A stretch of 64,000 bases of DNA from Metaphire vulgaris (lineage: Eukaryota; Annelida; Clitellata; Crassiclitellata; Megascolecidae): contig CM030835.1 in NCBI GenBank assembly GCA_018105865.1, forward strand, positions 22,366,934-22,430,933. The letters run 5' to 3'. Each line of letters starts with the position of its first letter. Within the stretch, counting starts at the first letter, position 1. This document shows, piece after piece, positions 11,556-23,072 of the stretch. The position numbers were made by a program, and so were the translations under genes. Below the pieces are notes generated by a model. That model was given only the letters and a program-made list of their open reading frames with translations, searched no databases and was not told where the DNA came from.

Positions 11556-13324
11556 TTAGAAATGTTGTGCTGTAGATTTTCGTTTGTAGTCACTGTCCTG
11601 TGCTTCACGTATCAGTGACCAACAGTAGTCTCCAAGCATAGACGGACTCCACTTTCCCTGGTAGCGTTTCTCGATGCTGGCAATGTCTTTGTGAAATCTT
11701 TCACCATGTTCATCACTGACGGCGCCGAGATTGTCCGGGAAGAAGTCCAAGTGAGAATGAAAGAAGTGTATCTTCAGTGACATGTTGCATTTCATTGCCT
11801 TGTAAGCTTGTAGCAGATTTCCAACTTGTTCAACATAGTTTGGCGCCTTGTAGTTGCCCAGAAAGTTAGCAACAACATCTCTGAAGGCTCTCCAGGCAAC
11901 ATGCTCGGCACCCTGCAGAAGGCCCTCAAAGTGACTGTCCTTGAGCATCTCTCGAATCTGTGGGCCAACAAAAACGCCTTCTTTTATTTTAGCATCACTG
12001 GTGAGTGGAAACCTCTGTCGTAAGTATGTAAAGGCTTCACTTTCTTTGTTCATTACTTTGACAAAGTTTTTAATTAACCCAAGTTTGATGTGCAAAGGTG
12101 GGAGATAAATGTTCTTCGGATCAATCTTCGGATCGAGAGGATCATGTTTAACGTTCTTCTGTCCTGGAACCAAGTCCCTGTGAGGTGGCCAGACCTTTCT
12201 CACATAATGTGAATCTCTAGCTCGGCTGTCCCACTCGCAAAAAAAGCAGCAGTACTTGGTGTAGCCTAGCTGCAGACCGAGTAGAATTGCAACAACTTTC
12301 AGATCTCCACATATATTCCAGTTGTATCTCGAGTATTCTATGTGTTTCAATAGCGGCTGCATGTTCTCATATGTTTCCTTCATGTAAGCAGCATGTCCAA
12401 TGAGTAATGAAGAGTATGAATTGCCATTGTGCAGCAAAACAGCCTCTAAACTTAACAGCGAAGAGTCAACAAAAAGTCGCCATTCGGATGGATTGTGCTT
12501 ACAGCCGAAAGCAGAAAGCAATCCATCAATGTCAATGCAAAAAGTAAGACTGTCGATTTTTTTGAAGAATCGAGTCAAGTCTTCATGCCGTTTACGAAAT
12601 ACTGAACTTTTTGTACCTGGAGAGAGCAGATTCCATCCTTGCAACCTAGATCCAAGCAATTCTGCTTGATTTTTTGACAAATCTAAGTCTCTGACCAGAT
12701 CATTGAGCTCTGCCTGAGAAATCAAATGAGGATTGCTGGATGTCGATGGCTCAAACTCTGGGTCTTCCGTAGCTGAATCATCAACTATCTGCAGCATTTA
12801 TCTGTCTCTGCATGCTCGTCCTCGTCCTCCAGTGTCCAAAACTCGGGGGGGGGTTGGAACAGGAAGACTCTCGTCGTGTGGAACTGGTCTCATTGCCGAG
12901 GCAAGGTTAGGATACTCAATAGACTTCCTATTCTTTGAAGAAAATCCTGTAACATTCGTCATGCAGAAATAGCAATCCGTTACATGATTATTCTGCTCCC
13001 TCCATATCATTGGTATGGCGAATGGCATGGATGGACGCTTACCTGCACAAGCCAAGCTCGCATACTGGTAGCACAAGATGAACAACATATATGAGGAGCC
13101 CATACTTTGTCCTGGTCGCCAATTTTGCATCCAAAGTATAACTCATATCCTTGCTTTATGATTGCTGTCATACTCCGCTTCTGTGATTTCAACGTAAACT
13201 CTCCACAGATGTAGCAGAACGTGTCACTGCTATTGCGACATCGACGCGACAGTTCAGAAACTTTAATTAAATTAGTTAATATATTCAATTCACAGCCTTT
13301 AACTAAACGGTTATATCTCATCAA
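11556..13324 (-). pseudogene. Widespread multi-copy gene of unknown function (putative mobile-element protein), nearly intact
   Basis: The reading runs 13324 to 11556. The N-terminal part (13324-13007) carries CYICGEF and CSSCATSM, paired cysteines suggesting zinc binding. After a frameshift near 13055 it continues through CYFCMTN and NLASAMRPVPHD. After one in-frame stop (12798-12800) it continues as a 413-codon frame with FVDSS, CGDLKV, CFFCEWDSRA, FVGPQIRE and DEHGERFHKDI. I recognise this block order from multi-copy uncharacterised proteins of arthropods and cnidarians, which behave like transposon genes; no biochemical role is known to me. Conserved D and E residues in the blocks could be a DDE-type catalytic set, but that is inference. 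A GTAAGC donor-like site lies at the frameshift, so an intron is an alternative explanation. Confidence 0.7.
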
Positions 13325-14069
13325 ATAGAAAGACTGCAGCTGCTTCCTAGTGCTGCTTGGTATTTATATAGGACTGCGTAACCATAGCAACAATACATGC
13401 TAGGCATGTAGTCTTGAAGACAGGTTTGGGCGCGTCTGGGCATGTCTGGACATGCCTAATTATACTAATTTTCAAAATCCATGTAGTTAAGTGAGCCAGC
13501 AGTGCATATTACATCTGTTATCGCGGTCACATAAGATTCTTGCCTAACCTGAATACCCATAACTCAAATAACTCTCGAAAACCACGATTTTAAAGTTCTT
13601 ATAATTTTAAAATTTAAAATCAGCTTTTTCTCAAAAAACCTACGTGATAGGAAAATTTCAAAATTATTCCTGTAATCAGCATGACAAAATCTACCTGGAA
13701 CACCAGAAATTGCACAGGAAACAAAAACCTTGTTGACCGGTGTAATACATGAATTTCAAAATATCATTGCCCTGGTCTCAAAAGCAAATTCAGTTTGGAA
13801 CAACAACTGTTTTCTAGTTAGTTTAGGCATAAGGGACTAGAAAAACAAGCTATGAACCCAGGAACAAACAAAAATATTTTTTGGTTACGTAGTGTTATTT
13901 GTACAATACTTCAATACTTCTCCGTTATGAAAAGTCAGAGACACTCGCTTAGCAGAGTTTGATAATGTTTAATGGGCGAACTGCCCAAATTACAATTTAA
14001 TGCAAAATATTGAATACAGAAGTTTGAAGTCTTAAGCGTAACATTCCTACTGCCTACATTATTACTATT
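13325..14069. other. No gene recognised
   Basis: AT-rich sequence upstream of the preceding pseudogene. It may include its promoter or element end, but I could not find a terminal repeat. Confidence 0.4.
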
Positions 14070-14077
14070 TCAGGTAG

Positions 14078-14256
14078 CAGGGCCGGAGCTAAGCCAATCG
14101 GGCGCCCCCTGCAACTTCGTATTTGGCGCCCCCGGCAGTGACAGACTGTTTCCTCGCGGATACACCTTAACTTCATAAATCTATTGGCAATATGAACTCA
14201 ATATAAACAATCTTCGAAACGATCTGCACACATAACGGGCTTCTTCGTTATAATAC

Positions 14257-14308
<52 letters not shown>

Positions 14309-15673
14309 TAATAATATAATAATAATAATAATACAATACCTTTATCTTACAGAGAAAAAATGTAGCTACTACAACAACTGTGCTTTACTGGCTTTCATGT
14401 TAGCAAATCTCTCTTTTAGTTCAGTTAGGCCTACAGTATGTCCAAATTAGAACGTATACATCATTTTCTAATGTAACTAGGGCCTGGCCCAAAAGTCTTT
14501 CGTGAGTGATAGTTGATCTCAAATAGATTCTTATTAATTTAGTCAGGAAAATGATCGTTTTCCACTGACCACACTGACAGGAAATGTAAGCAAGATCCGT
14601 AAGAAAATGGTCATGTTGGGGAAACGTGAGATGGTTTAAATTACTAAACTTTAGAGTTTCACGTAGATTAAGAAACTGATTAGACTCCGATTTAAATAAA
14701 ACTCTAAATGATGAGATTTCCTAAAATTATTCTAATCCCGTTACATCTTTTTAATTATCTGTTAAAAGGACCTCCAGATCCAGGCAATTTCAACAGTAGC
14801 TGTCTTTCGCTTTCTATTTGCTGCACCGGAGTTTCTTTTTGGAATCCATATTAATAATCGCAATTTAGAAATGATTACTCTAATAGGCCTAAAGGGAGGT
14901 ATCAGTAATTTATTTTTTTGCACTCTTGTCGATTGATGGCGAAGAATGGACATGGCCGAAAATACCCCGTCCTCCCCCTCCTCCCCTACTCTGAATAGTT
15001 CTTTATATGTCTAGAAAAAAATTATGTAACCTTATTACATAATGTAGTTGAATTCGTTTACTTAATCACAGTAAATTCACGCAATTAGTAATTACTACTG
15101 AGATAATATCTCTCTCCCATCGGGCGATCAAATTGAGTCAACGCGATCATGTCTTGCATTCGAGTGAACGGTCAAAATCTAGCCATCGTCTTTCCTTAAG
15201 TTAATCTAAACGTCCAGGGTACGGCGTGACGGCGGTTTCCGGATGACAAAACTGTCAAAACAAAAGGAACACAAATGCCAAGTGTTCGTCTCAATTTAAT
15301 ATACCAAGTAATCAAGGATTACCTAAATTTGAACACAATATTCTAACTTCTTTAACAAAGAGATACCCGTGCTACCGCGCGTATAAATGAATATTCATAA
15401 AAGCAGTCAGGTCACGTGTGACAAATAGCCCAACTAGGCGCCGGTTCATAAAAATTCGTAAGCCTTCTGCTCGTCTTGTATATGTAGGCCTATTATAGTT
15501 CAATTCTATGTAAAGAACATTATAATAGGTTGAAGTAGCTGATCATTTGTGCTAAATGCTTAGACTTAACAGAGCGTCATCTCAATAATTGATCACTTCG
15601 AAAATTTGGCGCCCCTCAAAAGCGTGCGCCCCCCTGCCTCGCGGAGTTCGCGGAGTGGGTCGCTCCGGCCCTG
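14078..15673. mobile_element. hAT-like non-autonomous element, 1.6 kb
   Basis: Perfect 8-bp duplication TCAGGTAG (14070-14077 and 15674-15681) flanks inverted ends CAGGGCCGGAGC and GCTCCGGCCCTG. Subterminal GGCGCCCC motifs recur at both ends. No transposase frame survives. The interior contains an AAT microsatellite. Confidence 0.85.
14257..14335. repeat. (AAT)n microsatellite
   Basis: An ATA/AAT trinucleotide tract with a few two-base interruptions, inside the hAT-like element. Confidence 0.9.
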
Positions 15674-15681
15674 TCAGGTAG

Positions 15682-16012
15682 TTTCAATGTTCAGATTTCT
15701 ACCACATAATTTAGTGTCCGAAAACCCATCACCAACGATTGATCGCGACTCCGACTGACCCCGACTGACTTACAATATCTTTTCATTCCTATTATATCTT
15801 AAAAATCGTACCCTCTGTATGTCAGTGCCTATGTCCGTGTCCATCTTTCTGTCCGTATCTGCCACGTCGACAATTCTCCATCTTAGCTCAAAGTCTGATT
15901 TAACGTCAGCATGAACTGGTGAAATTCTGCCATTGTTTTAGGATTGCCATTGTTTTAAAATGCCAGATCCATTGTCATTCTGTCTGTCTGTATGTCTCTG
16001 TCTGTCTGTCTG

Positions 16013-16051
<39 letters not shown>

Positions 16052-16215
16052 CTCTGTTGTCTGCCTGTCTGTCTGTGCTACATGGTCACCAGTAGCGGCC
16101 GTATTGACCTCTCAAAGTCCGAAGTGTTCGTTCTACCCCAATAATATTATTGCTCGTATGGTCCATTTTCAAATAGATAATCACTCAGATAGGCGCTATA
16201 AAATCAATAAGAATT
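15682..16215. other. No gene; TCTG and TC microsatellites at 15978-16075
   Basis: Contains (TCTG)n and (TC)n runs at 15978-16047 followed by further TCTG units. No coding or RNA gene seen. Confidence 0.6.
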
Positions 16216-16259
16216 TCATCCTCATATATATATATATATATAATTATATGGACAAACAA

Positions 16260-17085
16260 TAAATAATTTAAGGTTTGCAGATGACATAGATGTGATAACA
16301 ACAAGCGCAGATCACCTACAAATATTAACCAATGAAATAAGCAAGGCCGGAGAAGAAGTGGGGCTAAAAATAAGTACACACAGAAAACTAAAGCAATGGT
16401 CACGGGGAACAAGAAGGGGAAAGTTAATCTAAAACTAAAGGAGGAAATAATAGAACAAGTACCAAAATTCGTATACCTAGGATCAGTACTGGCAGAAGAT
16501 GGCCTAAGTGAAGAAGACATAATAAGGAGAATTGGACTAACAAGTGCAGCATTTGGAAAACTTCAGAAGATATGGAAAGACAAACAAATATCACTGAAAA
16601 CAAAACTAAAGCTATATAATACACTGATCAAACCAATACTATTATATGGATCAGAATGCTGGACCATAAAGAAGAAAGACGAAAGAAGATTAATCACTGC
16701 AGAAATGAACTGGTTAAGAGGAATAGCAGGAGTCAGCAGAAGACAAAGAATAAGAAATGAATGATCAGAGAAAAGAGAGAGAGAGAGAACAAAAAGAAAC
16801 GATACTTGAATCAATACAGAAACGAAGACTGAAATGGTTTGGTCATGTTGAAAGAATGAAGGAAGAAAGACTACCAAAGAAAGCACTATACAACTATGTT
16901 GAAGAGAAAAGGAGAAAAGGAAGACCAAGAAAAACATGGATAGAAAACTTAAAAGAGGATGCAGAAGAAATGCAAATGAACTTCATCCAATTGACCAGAG
17001 CAGCAAGAGACAGACAGAAGAGTGGAAGAAACTCATTCAGACCCATCGTCCAACCCAATAGGGAAAGACGGAAGGAAAGAAAGAA

Positions 17086-17088
<3 letters not shown>
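16260..17088 (+). pseudogene. 5'-truncated LINE (RTE-like), reverse transcriptase C-terminus
   Basis: It starts inside the reverse transcriptase at the catalytic FADD motif (about 16275). After a frameshift near 16385 it continues with YLGSVLAEDG and LYGSECWT. After a second frameshift near 16760 it continues with the C-terminal WFGHVERM and GRPRKTW blocks. These are typical of endonuclease-reverse transcriptase LINEs. Everything upstream of RT motif C is missing, the usual outcome of incomplete target-primed reverse transcription. The 3' end runs into the TA tract at 17089, and the 5' end lies just after another TA tract at about 16226-16243. Confidence 0.8.

Positions 17089-17118
<30 letters not shown>
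17089..17118. repeat. (TA)n tract between two retroelement 3' ends
   Basis: About 15 TA units separate the plus-strand LINE (ending 17088) from the minus-strand retroelement whose 3' side begins at 17119. Confidence 0.9.
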
Positions 17119-17121
<3 letters not shown>

Positions 17122-17125
17122 TATG

Positions 17126-17151
17126 CCCTCGGTACTTAGTTCCCGAGGGGC
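17126..17151 (-). other. Stem-loop at the 3' end of the minus-strand retroelement
   Basis: CCCTCGG and CCGAGGG are separated by a loop of about 10 nt and can form a strong GC hairpin. It lies just before the TA tail. A 3' hairpin recognised by the element's own reverse transcriptase is a common LINE feature; that role here is inferred. Confidence 0.55.
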
Positions 17152-17193
17152 TTATTACAAAAAAGTGTCCGGAGACAGAAAAATATATACTCT

Positions 17194-20164
17194 TCAGCTC
17201 TCGTCTTGACCCGGATCAGAAGCAGAGAAAGTTCCTTGGAAGGCAATCGCATTAAAGCGTTGTAGCGTCATCGAAATACGCTGGAGCAAAAAACTTCTCT
17301 CCCTTGTGTCTCCGGAACGAACGGAAAGCTGACGACCCAACTCTTTTATGAAAGTGAGTGCGTCGTGACTGATAGGACCAAGAGTCTCGAAGGCCAATGG
17401 CAAGAAGAAATAGTCGGCCGACAACTCAGTGTACTTGGCGACTTTCCTCACTGATGCTGCTTCAGCAGCGGCTCCGGGAGAGAGAGACGTCATTGGCAGA
17501 TGAGTGGCAGCGACTGTGTCTGCCACTGTGACGTCCCACACCAGGCAGCGGCCGGCTTGCCACGGAATCATGGTCATGCCGTCCGGTCTCTTTCCATCGG
17601 ATCCGAGAAGACCGGGCGGTTCCTTGACCGATGGTATGCCAGCTCGTACTAGGGCCCGGTAGACTACGTCATTAAGCATCGAGTGACGTGCAAGGCGACC
17701 TGGTCCGAGCTTGCAGGAAAGTCCGTGGGAACCATTCTCCTGGACCTGCTCGCCACAGGGACAAAGATGCCGCTCGCAAATGAAAGCGCCAAGACGGAGA
17801 CCCACTACAATTCTGGTTGTCTCGTCGTCTAAGCGCAGACCACAAGAGCTGATGGGTAGCGCATGAAGCCAGTCGCTGGCGTGTTCCGCTGCCACTGCTC
17901 TTAGGCGGGCCTGATGGTATTGGCTAAGATCGGAGCTAAACAAGTTGGTAATCTCCCTGAAAATTATTGGGCGGTCCCAAGTGGCCTGCTTATCGAGTGA
18001 GCCTGATGCTGGAATGGGGATCTGGCTCTGTAGGCTCCATTTGGTAGTAATTGCAGCCTCATGTCAGTCAATGGCCAGCCCAGCCTTCTGGAGAATGGAT
18101 GACTGGAGTCCGCGGTTGTTCGCAGCTGAAGCCAAAAGGCAGAAGATGCCAGTGAAGACACCCGACGAATACCCAGTCCGCCATCTTTAATAGGCAGCGT
18201 GGCCTGAACCCATTGGTGGTCTGAGAGGCGCATATTTAGGATCTTAGTCAGTCCCTGGCGCATTGTGTCATCGAAGCTTTCCAGTAACGGATGGCCGGTG
18301 CAAGGAGTGCAGCGCAAAAGGTGCAACAGTTTTGTGTGAGTGAGAGACATTTTAAGAAGGATTAGGGCGTCCTGGGTGTGTATTAATGGTAAGCGGCTCA
18401 GTGCGGTGTGCAGTTCGGTCATGCGCCGCGACATAAGGGTCTCGAAGGCCCCCGCGGTAGAAAGAGGTGCCCCTAGCAGGGTGGCTTCCTGTGGGTGGAT
18501 GCTCTGAAATTGTTCGAGGACGGTGTTGGCGATTGGAGCCGGGCTTTTCCAAACCACCTCGCACTTCTGATAGTTCAGTGAGAGGCCTAGCTCTGCACAC
18601 CCTTCCTCGAGAACAGAGACATCTCCTGCCACTGCCTTTGCCTCCCCACCCAATGTAATGTCGTCCAGGTACCCCAGTGTGAGGGTTGCTTTCAATTTCT
18701 GGAGCACCGGTTGCATTGGGAGGCAGAAGAGGAGGGGGCCTAAGGGGTCCCCTTGTTGCGGGCCCATTTGGGATTGTACCAGATAGTGGCCGAACTTGAG
18801 AATGCTTGGACTGCCATACGACAAATGTCCGTAGGCCGATAAGTCTGGCAGCAAATCTGTGAGGGCCGTCAACATGCTGTCCCTTAGCACGCTGTTAAAG
18901 GCGTTGCTAAAGTCGAGTTTCACCAGGACGTGGTTGTTGGGCATTGCCTCTAAGTAGCGTCTGGCTGAGTGAACGGCGGCCTCGCACCCACCGGGGCACC
19001 CTACTCCTACCTGCAAAGGTGCAAGGTATTCAGGTGCCCTGGTCATCGCAAAATTTGCTGCGCACTTTGATGCTAGGCGCCGCCAAAAGTACCCATTGCA
19101 ATGGGGCGCAGGCCCCCTGATGGTTTACGTAGGGCTAGCAGGTTACCCCCAAAAAGAATAGGTTGGACCTGAATTGGACAGGTACCTGCGAGGAGCAGAT
19201 TGGTGAGACCAGTGATGGCAGAGAGTAATCGGCTGCCCGCTTCCGAACCGGCGATAAGTTCGGCTACAATCTGTGGTCTCAAGCCGTCCGGGCCTCCTGA
19301 GGACCCTGCCGGGAAGGATCGGATTCTGTTTCTGATCTCTTCCTCTGAGACCTGTAGTGGAGGGCAGTCGCTGATTGGGGGCATCTGCACCCGGTCCGGG
19401 GTTGGAGTTGGATACTTAGCCCTTAGCTCCTCGAATGCCTGGGCATTGGGTGTGACTGGTTTCTCGTCTGACATTAATATACGCACGGCCGCTCTGACGT
19501 TGCCATCCTTGAGCTTGGATGACACCGAGGCGGCCAGCACCTGGTTTCTGCTTTTTCTGTTCGGCAATTTTGCGGAAGCAGGACCTGCGCCGCTAGAAAC
19601 AGATTGAATGTTGGCGTGCAGTTCTTCGGCAAAATTTTGCGCGCGTTTTTTAAATACAGACGAGGTGTTGTGCTTCCTCCCGCCCCTTGGCAATTGCCTA
19701 AGAATTATCGGCGCAAAACATACCAGATCCCGCCAATGATCGATGGTGGACGGGGAGGCTAGAATTTTGTTGATAATATTTGTCAACAGTTGACTTAGTA
19801 AGGGTCTAGCTGCCTTCGGCACATGTTTGACCATTGGGCCAGGTAAGGTTGGATGAAACACAGTAGCGACGTCGTTTTTGTTTACATCGTCGCTTTGAAC
19901 TTGCGCAGCCGCGGGAGTGCTAGCATTAGTCGGCGAGATTGACATAGTTTCAATGCGGCTTGACCTAGTTGTTTCCCCTGCAAGATTGGGGTCATTACTG
20001 TTGTTATTTCCCAGTGGAGGTTGATTTGACCCTGCACAGGGGTTGGAGTGCGGACCGTGGAGGTGTACGCGACCATCCCCGTTGTGCAACCTTCTTACTG
20101 TCCTGCACACCGCACAGAGCCCGCTGGCCTTCTGGGACAGCTGAGCCGCGGTCGGCTCAGCCAT
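17194..20164 (-). pseudogene. Non-LTR-type retroelement polyprotein with zinc fingers, RT and endonuclease-like C-terminus, two frameshifts
   Basis: Read from 20164 to 17194, about 970 codons in three consecutive frames. The N-terminus has a zinc-finger-like CAVC...[10 protein letters not shown]. The middle carries reverse transcriptase blocks: GPDGLRP, LRPIAMG, VKLDFSNAFNSV with the first catalytic aspartate, QQGDPLGPLLF and GYLDDITLGG with the catalytic DD. The C-terminus has CPCGEQ...H...C followed by RPDGM and VWDVTVADT, resembling the zinc knuckle plus restriction-like endonuclease of R2/NeSL-type elements. Frames break near 19085 (T run) and near 18000; each looks like a single small indel, so inactivation is recent. 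It is flanked by TA microsatellites on both sides. Clade assignment is uncertain. Confidence 0.75.
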
Positions 20165-20465
20165 TCAACTATTACCATATACGCAGTGAGCGGGCCAGAT
20201 GAGTGCACAAATGGGCTAAACCAACCGAATATAGAGTGGAAATCAATGAACCATGAAACGTGCATAGGAATGAAACAAAACAAAACGTGGTCAAAACCCC
20301 AACAAAAACCAAAAGGGAAGTCAACCAAAACATTAAAAACAGATGCACACGACCAACCCAACGCAGCATACGAAAAACGAGAGAGAAATATCCATAAGGA
20401 AACGTCAAAATTCCAAAAGAACGTCGCTGTTAGGAACGTGCATCCGGTCTCGACGAGAGCTGTGT
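20165..20465 (-). other. Probable 5' leader of the minus-strand retroelement
   Basis: Non-repetitive sequence between the putative start codon and the long TA array. No domain seen. A plus-strand open frame here continues into TA repeats and is spurious. Confidence 0.4.
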
Positions 20466-20477
20466 CGTATATATATG

Positions 20478-20524
<47 letters not shown>

Positions 20525-20682
20525 ATTTATATTTATATATATATATATTTATATATATATATTTATATATATATATTTTTTTATATTATATATATATTTA
20601 TATTTATATTTATATATATATATTTATATATATTTATATTTATATATATTTATATATATATGTATATATATATATATATGTA

Positions 20683-20740
<58 letters not shown>
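20466..20740. repeat. Long (TA)n / TTTATA microsatellite array
   Basis: About 275 bp of TA repeats with regular TTTATA and TGTA interruptions. It opens three overlapping Tyr/Ile-rich frames that are not genes. Confidence 0.95.
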
Positions 20741-20742
<2 letters not shown>

Positions 20743-21417
20743 CACTGAGAGACTCAATACACATATAAGTATGATGTTGCATTACTGATGAACTGATGAA
20801 TAAACAAATTTGTGAGTTTGTACAGCCCTATAATACTAGCGCTATAATACTCTTGCTCAATATAAATAGTGGAAAGTCCCGACTCCTTCGTCATAGTGGT
20901 ATTTCATACGTTTTCACTTTCGGATTTACAAACTGTCAGTATAATCTGATTCAATGTAAAATCTTTGTCCGTCTGTGTAATTTGAGACTACATCGTCTAA
21001 ATTGTTCACAATAATTTAAACTAAACCTTCATTTTGCAAATAAAATACTACGGCTTTATTTCCGATGTTCATGAGCGAAAATATTTTATGTCGTCAATGG
21101 CCATCATCGTTATAGCTAAGGTTTTGGAAAGGGTTCAGAGTTCACAATCTTACTTATTCGATCAAATACAACTAAACATCCTTTCTAGGATTAGCCTTAC
21201 TTGGCGACGAGATAGTAAATTATTCAATTATTTCTATTAGATGTTTCTTTAATCTTTAAATTGAAGCTTATTACCATCGTATTCGATCTACTTACCATCA
21301 TTAACATTCGCTGTGTTAGCCAACTATCGCTTAGGCGGTTAGGCCCTAAGCCTTATGACATATAGAAATTCCCCGTCCAAGCTATTTTTAGTCACAGGAG
21401 TTTTAACCACATGCATA
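20741..21417. other. No gene recognised
   Basis: Short frames of about 70 codons without similarity known to me. Confidence 0.4.
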
Positions 21418-22087
21418 TATTAAGCTGCCTTTCCACTCGAGGTCAGCCAACGCGGCAAGTTACCATGTTGACGGCGCGCGCGCTCCACTGCGCTAAACCG
21501 CAAGCAGCTCAATATGCATACGGGCTAAAAAAAGCCACGCCCACGAACATTTGATGTAGCGCAAACTTTAATATGGCTGACGAGGAAGGTGTTGAGTTGT
21601 GTTGTTTGATGATGGTTACCGTAACGGCAGCGTTAAAACGTGTTTCATCAGATCAGAAGGAAAAGAAATCTCAGCGGAAAAGGAAGTTCTGTGTGAGACC
21701 GTGGATAAAGTGCAGAGAGAATTGTCCGCAGTTTTTCTGCAATCTCAAGCCACACTGTCGGTTTTTCTCACTATCTTTATACTCATCTGTATTTATGTCC
21801 CATAATATCGGACGCTTAGCCACTACTTTTAAAATATTTACGTCAAACTCACTCTTGTAAAAATTCGCCATTTTTACACGATTATCTGTTGACTGTTGTT
21901 GTTACTGTACTTTTGGCGGGCTTCGACCTTTGAACTGACTCCTGATTGGTTGAAAAGTAAAAATCACCGCGTCGCCGGCTCAAAAGAATGTGCATCCACG
22001 CTCAGGCGGCGGCTCAACGTGTTGGTTTCACCCCTCCCCAGTGTGCCCACGTTCGCAACCCGCGAGTGGAAACGTAGCCATTTGTAA
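21418..22087. mobile_element. PIF/Harbinger-like relic
   Basis: A plus-strand frame starting at 21573 encodes MADEEGVELCC and KRKFCVRPWI, resembling the N-terminus of Harbinger/HARBI1-type nucleases (the basic plus VRPW block), then loses the frame. One end (21418-21495) contains CCTTTCCACTCGAGGTCAGCC and GGCGCGCGCGC; an inverted copy lies at 34896-34985. The other end (about 22060) has GAGTGGAAACG. No catalytic residues survive, so only a fragment is claimed. Confidence 0.45.
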
Positions 22088-22233
22088 CCGGTATAGTATA
22101 TTATAATGACTCCCATATAATAATAACTCCCCCCTCATTATTATATATATAATAATGACTCCCCCCATCATTATTATATATATAATAATAACTCTCTCTA
22201 TATTATAATAACTCCCTTAGTTTTTCAGAAGCC
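22088..22233 (-). repeat. Dispersed AT-palindrome repeat, copy B (inverted)
   Basis: Reverse orientation of the module at 8631-8775, again with two TATATATA-centred palindromes. Here it abuts the Harbinger-like relic, as copy C also does at 34762-34985. Confidence 0.75.
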
Positions 22234-22239
22234 AGCTGA

Positions 22240-22683
22240 GATACCATGGCCTAGAGCACCAAAAGCTTTTTTATATCGAGGATTGTTCCAATAGTGTGCT
22301 TGTTGGATTAAAAATTTGTTGTTTTGGTATCAATTAAATTCATTATTGGCATTTGAGTGGAGAAATAGGGCTGAAACCATATTGATCAGTGGATAGCATA
22401 TTAAATGCATCTAAGTAGTTTAACATTCTGGTAAGGCTTGGTAAGCATTGCCTTTCAGGAATTTTAGAAAAATTGGGACATTGGAAATGAGTCTATAATT
22501 TGATATAACCATTTTAGAGACACTTTTATAAATTGGGGTTAGTTTTCAATTATTATTTCCTCTGGGATTTTTCCTGTAAGAATAGAAGAATTTTTGATAT
22601 CAGACATAAGTTCATCTATATATTCAACACAGGGAATAATTATATTTTGATTTAGTTCATCATATCCAGATGGATTTTTACAT
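22240..22683 (-). pseudogene. LINE reverse transcriptase fragment, part 3 (host of the piggyBac insertion)
   Basis: Translated on the minus strand it gives the LINE blocks KNPSGYDEL and SSILTGKIPEE, and beyond a frameshift a NYR.ISN-like stretch (finger and palm region of a jockey/CR1-type RT). It is the continuation of the fragment at 30865-31285. The two join in frame when the TTAA-flanked piggyBac is removed. Confidence 0.65.
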
Positions 22684-22687
22684 TTAA
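22684..22687. other. TTAA target site, left
   Basis: Piggybac-type TTAA duplication, matching TTAA at 30861-30864. Confidence 0.85.
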
Positions 22688-23040
22688 CCCATATATGCCT
22701 ACGAGCCTTTATAAAGGATGGTTGATTTTTTACTTACTTATTTATGCCAATGAAGATTTTTGCATTGCAATTCTATATTGACTTCACTGAATAAGTGACC
22801 TTTTAAGAAAAGTGTTTTGGTTCTGAATATTTTCACATTTTAAATCTTGATTCAGAGTTGAAAGCTGTTTTTGTCACCTGTAACTATAGCTGGCAAAAGG
22901 TAAATTGTAATTTTTCTAAAATTTCACAATAAAGATCTAAATTTAGTTCAACAATGTGATTTGACATCTATTACTACTCATGTCAATGGCAGCTTCATCA
23001 TATTTTCTGCACAAGATTTTTTAGGCGCCAGATTTGTACG

Positions 23041-23072
23041 ATCCTTTATAAAGGATGCTAGGCATATCTGGG
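23041..23072. repeat. Internal piggyBac-like end sequence
   Basis: ATCCTTTATAAAGGAT followed by GCTAGGCATATCTGGGG is a diverged copy of the right terminus. It could mark a small MITE at 22688 to about 23071 inserted at the edge of the piggyBac gene, or a deletion joint. Confidence 0.5.

Noticed and set aside
13050..13065. A genuine intron donor (CAG|GTAAGC) in the CYICG family gene
   Set aside because: No matching acceptor was evident before coding resumes a few bases later in another frame; a small indel explains it better, though an intron is not excluded.
20048..20788. 246-codon frame and two relatives rich in Tyr and Ile
   Set aside because: Translation of a TA/TTTATA microsatellite; no independent coding evidence.
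21573..21860. A host gene starting MADEEG
   Set aside because: The start resembles Harbinger-type nuclease N-termini, the frame decays quickly, and it lies between repeat modules found elsewhere in the window.
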